Shown: positions 34,606 to 44,110 of the stretch, one piece after another
How positions within the stretch are numbered: position 1 is the stretch's first letter
Layout of the letters: every line of letters starts with the position of its first letter
From: CAYWQB01 sp964460785
Lineage (GTDB): Bacteria > Chlamydiota > Chlamydiia > Chlamydiales > CAYWQB01
Length of the DNA: 64,000 nt
Direction of reading: 5' to 3'
Assembly: GCA_964460785.1 (NCBI GenBank)
Contig: CAYWQB010000003.1
Location: forward strand, 62,001 to 126,000
Made by a program: the position numbers and the translations under genes
Notes under the pieces: generated by a model
Told to the model about the DNA's origin: nothing
The model's input: only the letters and a program-made list of their open reading frames with translations
The model's database searches: none

Positions 34606-35895
34606 TCAAAAAATAGGGCTATCAAATTGTGGACTAAAGTGGAAATGTTCGATTTCTAAAAGGCGGTTATACTTTGCTGTACGATCACTACGACAAAGAG
34701 AGCCTGTTTTAATTTGCCCACTATGTAAAGCCACGGCAAGATCAGCAATAAAAGCATCTTCTGTCTCTCCTGAGCGGTGAGAGATCACAGTTGCATACCC
34801 ATTGTTTTGAGCGAGATCTACAACATCAATAGCTTCTGTCAATGTCCCTATCTGATTTACTTTGATCAAAATCGCATTTGCCACACGCTGTGCGATCCCT
34901 TTTTCTAGATAGGAAACATTTGTAACAAACAAGTCATCCCCAACAAGCTGTACTTTTTTACCAAGAGCTTCGGTAAGCAGTGACCACCCCTCCCAGTCTC
35001 TCTCAGCTAGCCCATCTTCAATGGAATCAATAGGATATTGCTCACAGAGTGACTGCAAGTAGTGAACTTGCTCTGCAGAGCTTCTAGAAGCCGCCTGAAG
35101 ACCTAACTTCTGCTTACTTACCTCTGTATATTTTTTACTTTTCGCACAGTAGAGTTCTGAGCTTGCACAGTCTAATGCTAAAGAAATCTCTTTGCCTGGC
35201 TTAAACCCTGCTTTTTCAATAGCTTCTAAAAGTAAATCCAAGGCTTGTGCATCACTTTCCAGGTTCGGAGCGAACCCCCCTTCATCCCCTACAGCGGTTG
35301 CTAAATTTCTCTCTTTTAAAATTTTCTTCAGAGTATGAAAAACTTCAACTCCCCAGCGCATGGCCTCTGCAAAGCTAGAAGCTGCTTTAGGGCGAATCAT
35401 AAACTCTTGGATATCCAGAGAATTATCTGCATGCACCCCTCCATTGATGACATTCATCATAGGGCATGGAAGCTGACTGACCCGCATTCCACCTAAATAC
35501 TGATAAAGAGGAAGCTGACGCTCATTTGCGGCACAACGTGCAAGGGCTAAGGACACACCAAGCATTGCATTAGCACCTAAGCGGGACTTATTGACTGTTG
35601 CATCTAGCCCCACCAATCCTCTATCGATTTTTTGTTGATCAAAAACGCTCTGCCCGAGGACAAAATCAGCAATTTCAGAACGGACGTGCATACATGCTTT
35701 TTGCACTCCCTTACCGAAGTAGCGCAAGGCATCTCCATCACGCAATTCATGAGCCTCTGCCTCTCCTGTAGAGGCCCCTGAAGGCACCATTGCTACGCCT
35801 CTAGCCCCAGACTCTGTCGTGACAGCTACAGCAACGGTTGGGTTCCCTCTAGAATCAAGAACTTCCCAGGCGTCTACATTCGATACATTACTCAT
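34606..35895 (-). CDS. eno: Enolase
   Basis: 429 residues. DSRGNPTVAVAV, MIRPKAASSFAEAMRWGVE, VGDEGGFAPNL and SIEDGLAERDWEGW are standard enolase segments; AILIKVNQIGTLTEAIDVV holds the catalytic Lys, and VISHRSGETED the substrate His. It converts 2-phosphoglycerate to phosphoenolpyruvate in glycolysis. Full length with complete magnesium ligands. It lies 21 bases downstream of secA on the same strand. Confidence 0.98.
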   Translation of the reverse strand: MSNVSNVDAWEVLDSRGNPTVAVAVTTESGARGVAMVPSGASTGEAEAHELRDGDALRYFGKGVQKACMHVRSEIADFVLGQSVFDQQKIDRGLVGLDATVNKSRLGANAMLGVSLALARCAANERQLPLYQYLGGMRVSQLPCPMMNVINGGVHADNSLDIQEFMIRPKAASSFAEAMRWGVEVFHTLKKILKERNLATAVGDEGGFAPNLESDAQALDLLLEAIEKAGFKPGKEISLALDCASSELYCAKSKKYTEVSKQKLGLQAASRSSAEQVHYLQSLCEQYPIDSIEDGLAERDWEGWSLLTEALGKKVQLVGDDLFVTNVSYLEKGIAQRVANAILIKVNQIGTLTEAIDVVDLAQNNGYATVISHRSGETEDAFIADLAVALHSGQIKTGSLCRSDRTAKYNRLLEIEHFHFSPQFDSPIF

Positions 35896-35916
35896 GATTT
35901 AACCCCTCTCTTGCCT

Positions 35917-38900
35917 TTAATCGACTTCTACCTGTGCGACACCACAGCATTTTTTATATTTTTTGCCACTCCCACAAGGACAGGGTTCATTACGCCCGGC
36001 TTGATTCGGGTCCGAAACAACTGGAGGCTGTACAGAAGATACATTTTCCACTTGAGGCTCTTCTCCTTCAAGCTCCCCTACTAAAGAGCGATCTTTCTCC
36101 ATCTTTACTTGCTGAACCATCTCTTGAAACCAGTTGGCATTTTGAGGAATCACAGAAAAAGAGAAGAGATCTTTTGTCATTTCTGATGACAACTGTTCAT
36201 TCAAGTGCATAAAGCTATCAAAAGCCTCTTGCTTAAATTCCATAAGAGGGTCTTTTTGCCCTACTGTTCGCAAGTTTACTTCTGTGCGTAGGTGGTCCAT
36301 GGTTAATAAGTGTTCTTGCCATAGGCGGTCTAGCTTGTAAACGAGTAAGCGAGCCAAAGCTCCCTCAACAGCCTGAGTTGCTCGAATCTGCGCCTCTTCA
36401 AGAACAGCTCCTTCTCGCTGCATCTCTAAAAAGCAAATTTTCTCGCATTCTCGGTCTAATTTTTCTTGTAAAGCGCGCTTGACACGCTGATAGATAAACT
36501 CATCCAATTTTTCTGCATTGCGCACATCTTGATCAAAAGCAGAAGATTCAAAGCGTACTGGGAAAAATTCCATTAACCAGGTGCGTAGCCCTTCAATATC
36601 CCACTGATCATCACGCGTAGGATCAACAAGATATTGCTGCATTCTCTGTCGGATTAGATCTCCTAAGATTTCATTGCACATTCCTCGTACAGAGGCACTA
36701 TGCAAGATCTCATTGCGGAATGCATAAATCTCCTGACGATGCTTATTCATTACATCATCATACTCTAGCGTGTGTTTGCGGTAGGAGTAGTTGCGCTGTT
36801 CAATCCTTTTTTGAGCCACTTCAATTGATCGAGTAAGCAGGGGAGAAGAGATCACTTCTCCTTCTGGAGGACGCAAACGCTGTAGCAAGGAGTTAAGCTT
36901 TGGAGAGGCAAAAAGCCGCATCAAGCTATCTTCAAATGAAACAAAAAAGACAGAACTTCCTGGGTCACCAAGTCGCGCACAACGACCTCTCAACTGGCGG
37001 TCGATACGGCGTGATTGGTGGCGAGTAGTTCCGATAACATGAAGGCCACCGAGCTCTGCAACACCTTCTCCAAGCTTAATATCCGTTCCTCGGCCCGCCA
37101 TATTGGTTGAGATCGTAACCGCAGACTTACGCCCAGCTTCAGAAATAATCGCAGCTTCCTGTTCATGATGCCTTGCATTCAAGATTGTATGAGGAATTTT
37201 ATGCTGCTTAAAAATACGCGATAACTTTTCAGAAACTTCAACAGACTCCGTTCCAATGAGAATCGGGCGCCCCTTTTCATGTGTTCGTTTGACTTCTTCA
37301 AGGATCGCATGATACTTCTCTCTTTCTGTCATATACACACGATCTTGCTCATCTTTTCGCTGGCAAGGACGGTATGTTGGGATTTCAACGACATCCATCT
37401 TGTAGATTTCTTTGAACTCTCCAGACTCTGTCGTTGCTGTTCCACTCATCCCAGCAACTTTGTCATACATGCGGAAGTAGTTTTGCAGGGTAATCGTGGC
37501 ATAGGTTTGCGTTTCTTGCTGAATATCAACGCCTTCTTTCGCCTCAATTGCTTGATGCAAACCATCCGAGAAACGCCGTCCTGGCTGAGGACGCCCTGTA
37601 TTTTCATCGATGATCACAACTTTATTCTCTTGGATGATGTAATCAACATCCTTCTCCATAAGAAGATGTGCGCGAAAGAGCTGGCTTAAATTATGAGCTC
37701 GCTCTTTACGAGAAGCATCTTTTTCCCGTACTTCGACCTTTTTTTCTAACTTTTCTGAGGCTGCAAGTGCATCGTTTTCATCAATCTGTCGATACTCTTC
37801 ACCGAGATCGATCATGGTAAATTCTTCCCCATCTCCGCCAAAGAGCTCTTGCCAAGTCTGGGTCCCTCGATCTGTCAGCTCATACTCACTACTCCGCTCA
37901 TCGACGATAATGTACAGCTCTCCAAGAAGGGCCAAACGCTCTTTTTTGTTCTGGTCTGAGTGAAAGTATACTTCGAGCCGATCCAATTGATCACGAAAAT
38001 CTGGATGCTCTCTTAACCTTTTAAGCGCCCGATGATTAGGAACACCTTTGCTCAAAATCCATAAGCGTCGCATTGCTCCCTGAAAGCGCTCTTGGTCAGC
38101 TTTTCCCTTTGGCTGTTGAAAGCCTCCTCCATCTTCAGGAAAGACTCCAAGCTCATCAATGGCAGCTTTTGCTTCCCTTGCAATGCGGTTACATAAGTCT
38201 CTTTGGCGCTTAACAAGAGCTCCACAAGCATCTTTCAGCTCTCCATACATCTGCCTAGACTCTCCGCTAGGCCCTGAAATAATCAATGGCGTGCGCGCTT
38301 CATCAATTAAAATAGAATCGACTTCGTCAACAATTGCAAAGTAATGATCGCTTTGCACCTGATCCGTTGCACGCAAAGCCATGGAGTTATCTCTTAGGTA
38401 GTCAAACCCAAACTCGGAAGCAGTGCCATAGATCACATCTCGCTGATAAATTTCTCTTCGCTCTTCTGTAGGAGTGCCTGAGACGACTGTTCCAAATGAG
38501 AGCCCTAATTTCTCAAAAATAGGCCCAATCCAGTCACAGTCCCTTTGTGCAAGATAATCATTCACAGTAACAAGATGAACCGGGCGCCCAGTCAATGCAT
38601 TAAGGTATAAAGGCATCGAGGCTGTCAGCGTTTTCCCTTCCCCTGTCTGCATCTCTGCCACATTCCCATGGTGCATGGTGATCCCGCCGACAATTTGCAC
38701 ATCGAAAGGAATCATATCCCAACGTTGGCTATATCCAGAGACATCCACTTCCGTGCCACATAAGCGACGGCATGCTTCTTTCACACAAGCAAACGCTTCT
38801 GGAAGAAGCTCATCTAGGCTTGTTCCCTCTTGGACTTTCTTTCGGAAATAGGCCGTTTTCTCCCGTAACTCTTCATCAGAAATCGAAGAGAGTTTTTCAT

Positions 38901-38991
38901 ACTCTGCATTCACCTTGGCCACGGTCTGTCTATAGCGCTTGAGTAGGCGGCCCTGAGCAGTACCAAAAACTTTTGTGAGAAAACCAAACAT
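35917..38991 (-). CDS. secA: Preprotein translocase ATPase SecA, long form
   Basis: 1024 residues from ATG 38991 (MFGFLTKVFG, the usual SecA N-terminus); the frame is open to 39048. Walker A is MQTGEGKTLTASMP, the DEAD-like box is VDEVDSILIDEARTPLIISG, and motif VI is SRRIDRQLRGRCARLGDPGS. The C-terminal zinc motif GRNEPCPCGSGKKYKKCC, which binds SecB or phospholipid, is complete. It is longer than the 900-residue norm because about 100 extra residues are inserted around 270-385, after the IISGP motif, as seen in Chlamydiota and Bacteroidota SecA. It drives proteins through SecYEG. Confidence 0.97.
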   Translation of the reverse strand: MFGFLTKVFGTAQGRLLKRYRQTVAKVNAEYEKLSSISDEELREKTAYFRKKVQEGTSLDELLPEAFACVKEACRRLCGTEVDVSGYSQRWDMIPFDVQIVGGITMHHGNVAEMQTGEGKTLTASMPLYLNALTGRPVHLVTVNDYLAQRDCDWIGPIFEKLGLSFGTVVSGTPTEERREIYQRDVIYGTASEFGFDYLRDNSMALRATDQVQSDHYFAIVDEVDSILIDEARTPLIISGPSGESRQMYGELKDACGALVKRQRDLCNRIAREAKAAIDELGVFPEDGGGFQQPKGKADQERFQGAMRRLWILSKGVPNHRALKRLREHPDFRDQLDRLEVYFHSDQNKKERLALLGELYIIVDERSSEYELTDRGTQTWQELFGGDGEEFTMIDLGEEYRQIDENDALAASEKLEKKVEVREKDASRKERAHNLSQLFRAHLLMEKDVDYIIQENKVVIIDENTGRPQPGRRFSDGLHQAIEAKEGVDIQQETQTYATITLQNYFRMYDKVAGMSGTATTESGEFKEIYKMDVVEIPTYRPCQRKDEQDRVYMTEREKYHAILEEVKRTHEKGRPILIGTESVEVSEKLSRIFKQHKIPHTILNARHHEQEAAIISEAGRKSAVTISTNMAGRGTDIKLGEGVAELGGLHVIGTTRHQSRRIDRQLRGRCARLGDPGSSVFFVSFEDSLMRLFASPKLNSLLQRLRPPEGEVISSPLLTRSIEVAQKRIEQRNYSYRKHTLEYDDVMNKHRQEIYAFRNEILHSASVRGMCNEILGDLIRQRMQQYLVDPTRDDQWDIEGLRTWLMEFFPVRFESSAFDQDVRNAEKLDEFIYQRVKRALQEKLDRECEKICFLEMQREGAVLEEAQIRATQAVEGALARLLVYKLDRLWQEHLLTMDHLRTEVNLRTVGQKDPLMEFKQEAFDSFMHLNEQLSSEMTKDLFSFSVIPQNANWFQEMVQQVKMEKDRSLVGELEGEEPQVENVSSVQPPVVSDPNQAGRNEPCPCGSGKKYKKCCGVAQVEVD

Positions 38992-39076
38992 ACTAATCCC
39001 ATTGTCCACAAGTAAGTGGCACAGTGTATCTAACTTTGCTAATTTCATTCAATGACGCGAGGAAAAGCTTGCTAGG

Positions 39077-40372
39077 CTAGCAAGCAACGAGCTCTTGATG
39101 TAAAGGCGTTTGCTTTCTCAGCATACGCATGGCTTTCAAGCGCCTAGAGCGCATTTCTTTAGTTTCATCTTTTTGAGCAAGGGCTTCTTGAATCTTATGA
39201 GCCTGCGCATATTGCCCACTGCGAGCATAGCATGCAGAGAGAATTTCCCAGTTAATGCGGTCTGGTTTCATTTTAAGAGCTTTCAGAGCACTTGTCACCC
39301 CTAGCTCATGATTGAGAGGCTCTGCACCTACACCATAAAGCCAAGCTAGCCCCCTGTACCCAATATAACTTTGTGGGAAGGAGTCGATCATTTTTTGATA
39401 AATGATCTTTGCCTCGCTAAACTTTTTTTGATGGAGAAGCGCGGAAGAGAGATAACCCATGATTAACAAATCAGCGCCTTGGCGATCCAACCACTGCCCT
39501 AAATAGCAACTTGCAGCTTGAAACTTTCGGATTTTATAAGCGCAAATCCCAGCCCGCTTAACAATCCGCTCATCTCCCTTAAGCCAAACCTCTTCCTGTT
39601 GATAGAGAAGTAAAGCTTTCGCATGAAACCCCTGCATTTCAAAGCACAGTCCAAGCCCTAAGGCTGCCACAACATCTTCTCGATCTTCGTATAAGAGCCG
39701 CCGGAAAACTTCTTCTGCTTCTTTATATTGATGCTCCAAACGAAAACTATGCCCTAAGCGATTCAAAAGCTTGTGGTTAACCCAGCCTAGCTTGATTGAT
39801 TTTCTATACAAAGGAATTGCACAGGAAAAGTTTTTCGCAAGGAACATACAGTCCCCAGCAAGTGAAAAAAGGCGGCCATTGCCTGAAGTCTTCAAAAAAG
39901 GCGTTAAATATTTCCATGCTTGGGGAAAAGCGCCTGACTGGAAGCAAGCTGATGCAAGTTCCATAAACTCCTCTTCTCCTTGAAGCACAGATAGAGAGCG
40001 TAAAAATGCTTCCTTAGCTTCAGCAAACTGACCTAAAGCTAAGTGCAACTTACCCAATTCTTTAATCAACAACAGATCATTAGGGTAAGCCTCTAACCCT
40101 GTCTGCAAGCGAGCATAAGCTTCTCGCTCTTTGCCCATTTGCCGCATGGCTCGGACCGAAATCAGAAGAAGCCGACTTCCCCCGACATTTTTTGCTTCCA
40201 GAGGGCGCAATAAAGCCCATGCTCTTGCTGGGCGATCTGCTTTCAGGTACACCTCTGCCTGCTTCACCAACTTATCAATGGAGTCCGAAGAGCTTTTACG
40301 CAACACCATAGTCCGACGGAAGAGCAACACAGGCACCGCCAGAGTCAATATGATGAAACCAAAAACACCCAC
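39077..40372 (-). CDS. Membrane-anchored TPR protein
   Basis: 431 residues, starting at GTG 40372. Residues 1-19 form one membrane helix; the remainder is a run of tetratricopeptide repeats, for example LLIKELGKLHLALGQFAEA, EEVFRRLLYEDREDVVAALG and DRINWEILSACYARSGQYAQ. About ten helix pairs are visible. TPR arrays scaffold protein complexes; with this anchor it would face the cytoplasm or periplasm near the membrane. From memory, C. trachomatis has a TPR-type hypothetical between secA and psd, matching its place here. Confidence 0.75.
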   Translation of the reverse strand: MGVFGFIILTLAVPVLLFRRTMVLRKSSSDSIDKLVKQAEVYLKADRPARAWALLRPLEAKNVGGSRLLLISVRAMRQMGKEREAYARLQTGLEAYPNDLLLIKELGKLHLALGQFAEAKEAFLRSLSVLQGEEEFMELASACFQSGAFPQAWKYLTPFLKTSGNGRLFSLAGDCMFLAKNFSCAIPLYRKSIKLGWVNHKLLNRLGHSFRLEHQYKEAEEVFRRLLYEDREDVVAALGLGLCFEMQGFHAKALLLYQQEEVWLKGDERIVKRAGICAYKIRKFQAASCYLGQWLDRQGADLLIMGYLSSALLHQKKFSEAKIIYQKMIDSFPQSYIGYRGLAWLYGVGAEPLNHELGVTSALKALKMKPDRINWEILSACYARSGQYAQAHKIQEALAQKDETKEMRSRRLKAMRMLRKQTPLHQELVAC

Positions 40373-40472
40373 AGAACTAACCCATTGATTGAGAATCTAC
40401 ACGCAAGCTCCTGTTACCAAATAATTATTTATTTTTACATTAAAAAATAAAACAAGCTTGCTTTTTATGTCA

Positions 40473-41390
40473 TTAAGAGGCTCTTAGCTGGCCAATAGAC
40501 TGCCCCATTAGCAGGCGAACCTCTACGCCTTGGGACCCATACTCCACTAAATCTTGATCAAACTCTACACTATCCTTTTGGAAGAAAAGAGCGATTGCAG
40601 ATCCTCCAAAAGAGAAAAAACCAAGCTCTTCTCCTTTTTCTCCCTGACTACCAATGGGACCAGTAAAGCTCACAGACCCAACATTCGTAGCGCCTATAGG
40701 GCAATAAAGAATTTTACCAAATGCTGCCGTGTCCATCTCAATCACCCAGCGCTTATTCATCCATAAGTTACTAAGATACTTGCGCAAAGCAATTGGGTTA
40801 ACAGAGTAAAGAGCTCCCGGCAATGCTTCAGGCAGACGAATTTTACATGAGCAAGGAAGGTGAAAACGGTGGTAATCCACTGGACATAACCGTGCTAAAA
40901 GCATGGCTCCATCAGAATACCGATGGGCAAGCTCTTGATCTCCTAAAAAAGATTCTAAGTTAAATCTCTGTCCTTTAACAAAAAAGGTCTCTGCCTGCTT
41001 TAAGTTCTGAATACAAAGATAGCGCCCATCAGCTGGAGCCGCTAGAACATGAGCTCCGCTCACAATCGGCCTTGCCTGAGGCTGAAGTTTACGGGTGAAA
41101 AAGTCATTAAAAGAGGCAAACTCTTTTGGATCTTTAATAAATTCTTTTGGATCTAAGCCGAAAGCTTCGACAAAAGGGACCACTTTTCTCTTAGAGAAAC
41201 CTAAGCTTTGCAGCCAACCATAAAAATGGGAAAAAATAGGTAAGGTAGAGTAGAGCTTGCAGCAAAGGCGCCCAAGCCAGCCATATGGGTTTTTGCCGGC
41301 CGCATAGAAAAAAGCAAGGGCTGCATGCTGGTAGATCTGTTCAATTTTAGTCGTTTGTTCTTGCCGATCGTAATATGTAACCTGTTCCAT
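40473..41390 (-). CDS. psd: Phosphatidylserine decarboxylase proenzyme
   Basis: 305 residues from ATG 41390; an overlapping GTG at 41396 is possible. It has FNDFFTRKLQPQARPI near residue 87, the ARLCPVDYHRFHLPC segment with active-site His/Asp and, near the C-terminus, LGFFSFGGSAIALFF, whose Gly-Ser bond is the autocleavage site that creates the pyruvoyl group (family LGST/GGS type II). It makes phosphatidylethanolamine at the inner membrane. The exported hypothetical is 2 bases upstream on the same strand. Same position as in C. trachomatis, next to mnmE. Confidence 0.92.
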   Translation of the reverse strand: MEQVTYYDRQEQTTKIEQIYQHAALAFFYAAGKNPYGWLGRLCCKLYSTLPIFSHFYGWLQSLGFSKRKVVPFVEAFGLDPKEFIKDPKEFASFNDFFTRKLQPQARPIVSGAHVLAAPADGRYLCIQNLKQAETFFVKGQRFNLESFLGDQELAHRYSDGAMLLARLCPVDYHRFHLPCSCKIRLPEALPGALYSVNPIALRKYLSNLWMNKRWVIEMDTAAFGKILYCPIGATNVGSVSFTGPIGSQGEKGEELGFFSFGGSAIALFFQKDSVEFDQDLVEYGSQGVEVRLLMGQSIGQLRAS

Positions 41391-41392
41391 TT

Positions 41393-41803
41393 TCACTCTG
41401 CTGTATCATCTCGCTGTGTGATTCCCACCAAACCAACAAGTTCTTCGAGGAACTCTTTGCGAAAAAACTCTTCCATATTGGCTTCTTGAATGGCTTCTAA
41501 AACGCTTTTTGAGCTTTCTAAAAATCGATAGGCAACTTTTTGATTTGTCCGGTCATGCAAAAACTGATGGTGAGCAGTATTGCGGTCACGCAGAGCATGC
41601 AAGAGGTCTTCTTGCTGCTGCAGAGTAGTTTTTGTCAAAGCAATCAACGACTCCAACATCTGCTCTTCTTCCCCAAGGTGAAAGCTCTCCCCGATCACCT
41701 CTTCAGAAGGAGGCAAATCCGTTGTAACTGGAGCCACACCAAGCTCTCCCCAGCAAGAACCTACAATAAGCAATGAAAACAAAGCGCTAAGTGTAAATTT
41801 CAT
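41393..41803 (-). CDS. Small exported hypothetical protein
   Basis: 136 residues from ATG 41803, chosen because MKFTLSALFSLLIVGSCWG is then a signal peptide; the frame stays open to 41890 but reads non-signal sequence there. A Cys precedes the end of the signal region, so a lipoprotein is possible but the lipobox is poor. The mature chain is Glu-rich and helical, with probable coiled coil around residues 55-120. It is coupled to psd. Function unknown. Confidence 0.6.
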   Translation of the reverse strand: MKFTLSALFSLLIVGSCWGELGVAPVTTDLPPSEEVIGESFHLGEEEQMLESLIALTKTTLQQQEDLLHALRDRNTAHHQFLHDRTNQKVAYRFLESSKSVLEAIQEANMEEFFRKEFLEELVGLVGITQRDDTAE

Positions 41804-41881
41804 TGAAAACCCGAAGAATTGACTTAAGAACATGTAACGATTATGCTTGCAATAATTAAATTGTGAAAGAGTTTTTGCTGT

Positions 41882-42742
41882 ATGGGGCAAATAATTGTTG
41901 GCCGTTATAAATTAATTGAGCCTATTTTTGAGCATGGGTTGCGCACCACCCACCACGCCTTACATGTTCAGCAACAAGAACCTATACTTCTCACAACAAT
42001 TCAGGCACAAGCAGGAACCACATTAAATCAACTTCGGAAGCGTGCTAAAGCCAGCTCACAGCTCAAGCACCCCTATCTCATTTCAGCAATTGATTATGGT
42101 TTAGCTACAGCTGAAAGCTTTTATTATACACATCGCTATCACCGAACCTACTCACTCGATCATTTTTTACGATCTTTGCCTCCAGAAGAAGCCTCGTTTG
42201 CCGCACTACGTATAATGATTCAAGCCACAGAAGCCCTTCTTTATATCCATCAAGCGGGATCCACACATCGAGATATACAACCAGTCCACTTGCGCATCAA
42301 TGAAAAGGGTCAGCTGCGATTAGATGGCTATATTAATGCTAGACTGCGAACAGAAGCCCCTTCTCGCCTACGGTCTGCACATCAGCCCTACCTAGCTCCT
42401 GAGTTGCTAGGAGGCAAGGCTCAAGATAAAAAAACCGACTTATACTCTTTAGGAGCCGTTTTTTTCTATTGCCTGACAGGCTCATCTCCGTACTCTTCCA
42501 ATCAAGCAAAGCTGGAAGATCACTTTGCTTGTGACTCTATCATGGAAGCTTTGCAACGCGTATCTGTGGATAAAGAAATCAGTTCAATCATTCTGCGTTG
42601 CCTCTCCAGTAGAAAACTACGTTTTCAGTCCACTGAAGATCTACTGTCTGCTTTAGAGAAAGCCTATAGCAAGCGCCCGATTAAAATGAAGTTGGGAGAC
42701 TTATCAAGCTCCTGGAAACGCCTATTCTCTTTACCAAATTAA
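41882..42742 (+). CDS. Protein kinase-like protein with a degenerate active site
   Basis: 286 residues, only a kinase domain with a basic tail. The fold is clear: GRYKLIEPI at the N-terminus, HRDIQPVHLRINEKGQLRL (129-147), the APEL segment (172-175) and TDLYSLGAVFFYCLTGSSPY with the helix-F Asp (186). But the glycine loop reads EHGLRTTHHA; the VAIK lysine is Thr (LLTTI, 36-40); the HRD-x-K-x-x-N lysine and asparagine are Gln133 and His136; and DFG reads DGY (148-150). Only the HRD Asp131 is kept. It is probably a pseudokinase. It is inserted between psd and mnmE and ends one base before mnmE. Confidence 0.8.
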   Translation: MGQIIVGRYKLIEPIFEHGLRTTHHALHVQQQEPILLTTIQAQAGTTLNQLRKRAKASSQLKHPYLISAIDYGLATAESFYYTHRYHRTYSLDHFLRSLPPEEASFAALRIMIQATEALLYIHQAGSTHRDIQPVHLRINEKGQLRLDGYINARLRTEAPSRLRSAHQPYLAPELLGGKAQDKKTDLYSLGAVFFYCLTGSSPYSSNQAKLEDHFACDSIMEALQRVSVDKEISSIILRCLSSRKLRFQSTEDLLSALEKAYSKRPIKMKLGDLSSSWKRLFSLPN

Positions 42743-42743
42743 T

Positions 42744-44108
42744 ATGCCACCACAAGTTAGCCGTAAGGATACCATTGCTGCCCTAGCGACACCTCCTGGA
42801 CAGGGAGGAATTGCTATTATCCGTTTATCTGGAGCAGAATCTCTCCAATTTGCTTCCCACCTTTTTTGCAAAAACTTTGAGTTGATGGATAGCCATCGAG
42901 CTTACTATGGAAAGCTTCAAAATTCTTCGGGAGAGCTGCTTGACACTGTGCTTGCACTTCCTATGAAAGCCCCCCATTCGTTCACTGGAGAAGATGTTGT
43001 AGAGTTCCATTGCCATGGAAGCCCTCTAATTGTAGAGAATGTGCTGCAATCACTATTTAAGCTAGGCGTACGTCCTGCCACCCCCGGCGAATTCTCCATG
43101 CGCGCCTTTTTAAATGGTAAAATGGACTTATCCCAAGCAGAGGCGATTCAAGAGCTAATTGGTGCCCAAAACCAATACGCATTAAAAGCTGCCCAAAATC
43201 ATATGCAAGGGGCTCTATCAAAAAAAATTCACTCTATTCAAAAGCAACTCATCCACCTTACTGCTGTGATTGAAGCTTGGGTCGATTTTCCTGAGGAAGA
43301 CTTGGAATTTCTTTCCAATCAAGAATGTATAGAGCAAATGTCTGCTCTCATTTTTGAAATACAAAAACTCTTAAGTACATACCATGAAGGGCGCCGTATC
43401 CAAGAGGGCATTCGTATCTGTCTATTAGGGGTCCCAAATGCTGGAAAGTCTTCATTAATGAACAGCCTCTTAGACCATCAGCGAGCGATCGTCACCCATA
43501 TCGCAGGAACAACAAGAGATGTTCTAGAAGATAGTATGCGCCTTGGGGGTGTACATGTTCGCCTAACAGATACAGCAGGCATTCGTGAAACAGATGAACT
43601 CGTTGAAAGTGAGGGCATTAAGCGCTCCTGGCAGGCAAGTGGGGAAAGTGATATTATCCTTCTGGTGCTAGATAGTAACCGAGGTCTAGATGATGAGCAA
43701 AGAGATCTTTTGAACAAACTTCCCCCAGAAAAGACCATTGCTATTTGGAATAAAGTCGACCTGGCCTCTCCCCCAAATACCCAGCTGCCTTTCACCTCCT
43801 ATGAAGTGTCCGCCTTAAGTGGTGTAGGAGTTGACGCATTAAAAGAGACTATTCTTCATCATGTTTGGCAAAATGGGTCCCCCAGCCAAGAAGAGGTCCT
43901 TGTCACAACCTTAAGGCATCAGCAGCAACTGACAAAAGCACATGATGCATTAGAGCGAGCAAAACAGACACTGGAACAAAAAGACTCCCCCGAGTTTATT
44001 GCTCTTGATTTGCGTGTTGCATTAGAAGAGCTAGGAGCTATCACAGGTACAGATATTACAGAGCGCCTACTTGACTCCATCTTCTCTCAATTTTGTCTCG
44101 GAAAATAA
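42744..44108 (+). CDS. mnmE: tRNA modification GTPase MnmE
   Basis: 454 residues. The N-terminal folate-binding domain opens with DTIAALATPPGQGGIAIIRL; helical domains follow, with the inserted Ras-like G domain at about 217-375 (P-loop LLGVPNAGKSSLMNSL; DTAGIRE; NKVD). The C-terminus ends in FCLGK, the FCIGK-type motif with the catalytic Cys. With MnmG it makes the cmnm5U34 modification of tRNA. It starts one base after the kinase-like gene and is convergent with nth. Confidence 0.96.
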   Translation: MPPQVSRKDTIAALATPPGQGGIAIIRLSGAESLQFASHLFCKNFELMDSHRAYYGKLQNSSGELLDTVLALPMKAPHSFTGEDVVEFHCHGSPLIVENVLQSLFKLGVRPATPGEFSMRAFLNGKMDLSQAEAIQELIGAQNQYALKAAQNHMQGALSKKIHSIQKQLIHLTAVIEAWVDFPEEDLEFLSNQECIEQMSALIFEIQKLLSTYHEGRRIQEGIRICLLGVPNAGKSSLMNSLLDHQRAIVTHIAGTTRDVLEDSMRLGGVHVRLTDTAGIRETDELVESEGIKRSWQASGESDIILLVLDSNRGLDDEQRDLLNKLPPEKTIAIWNKVDLASPPNTQLPFTSYEVSALSGVGVDALKETILHHVWQNGSPSQEEVLVTTLRHQQQLTKAHDALERAKQTLEQKDSPEFIALDLRVALEELGAITGTDITERLLDSIFSQFCLGK

Positions 44109-44110
44109 CC

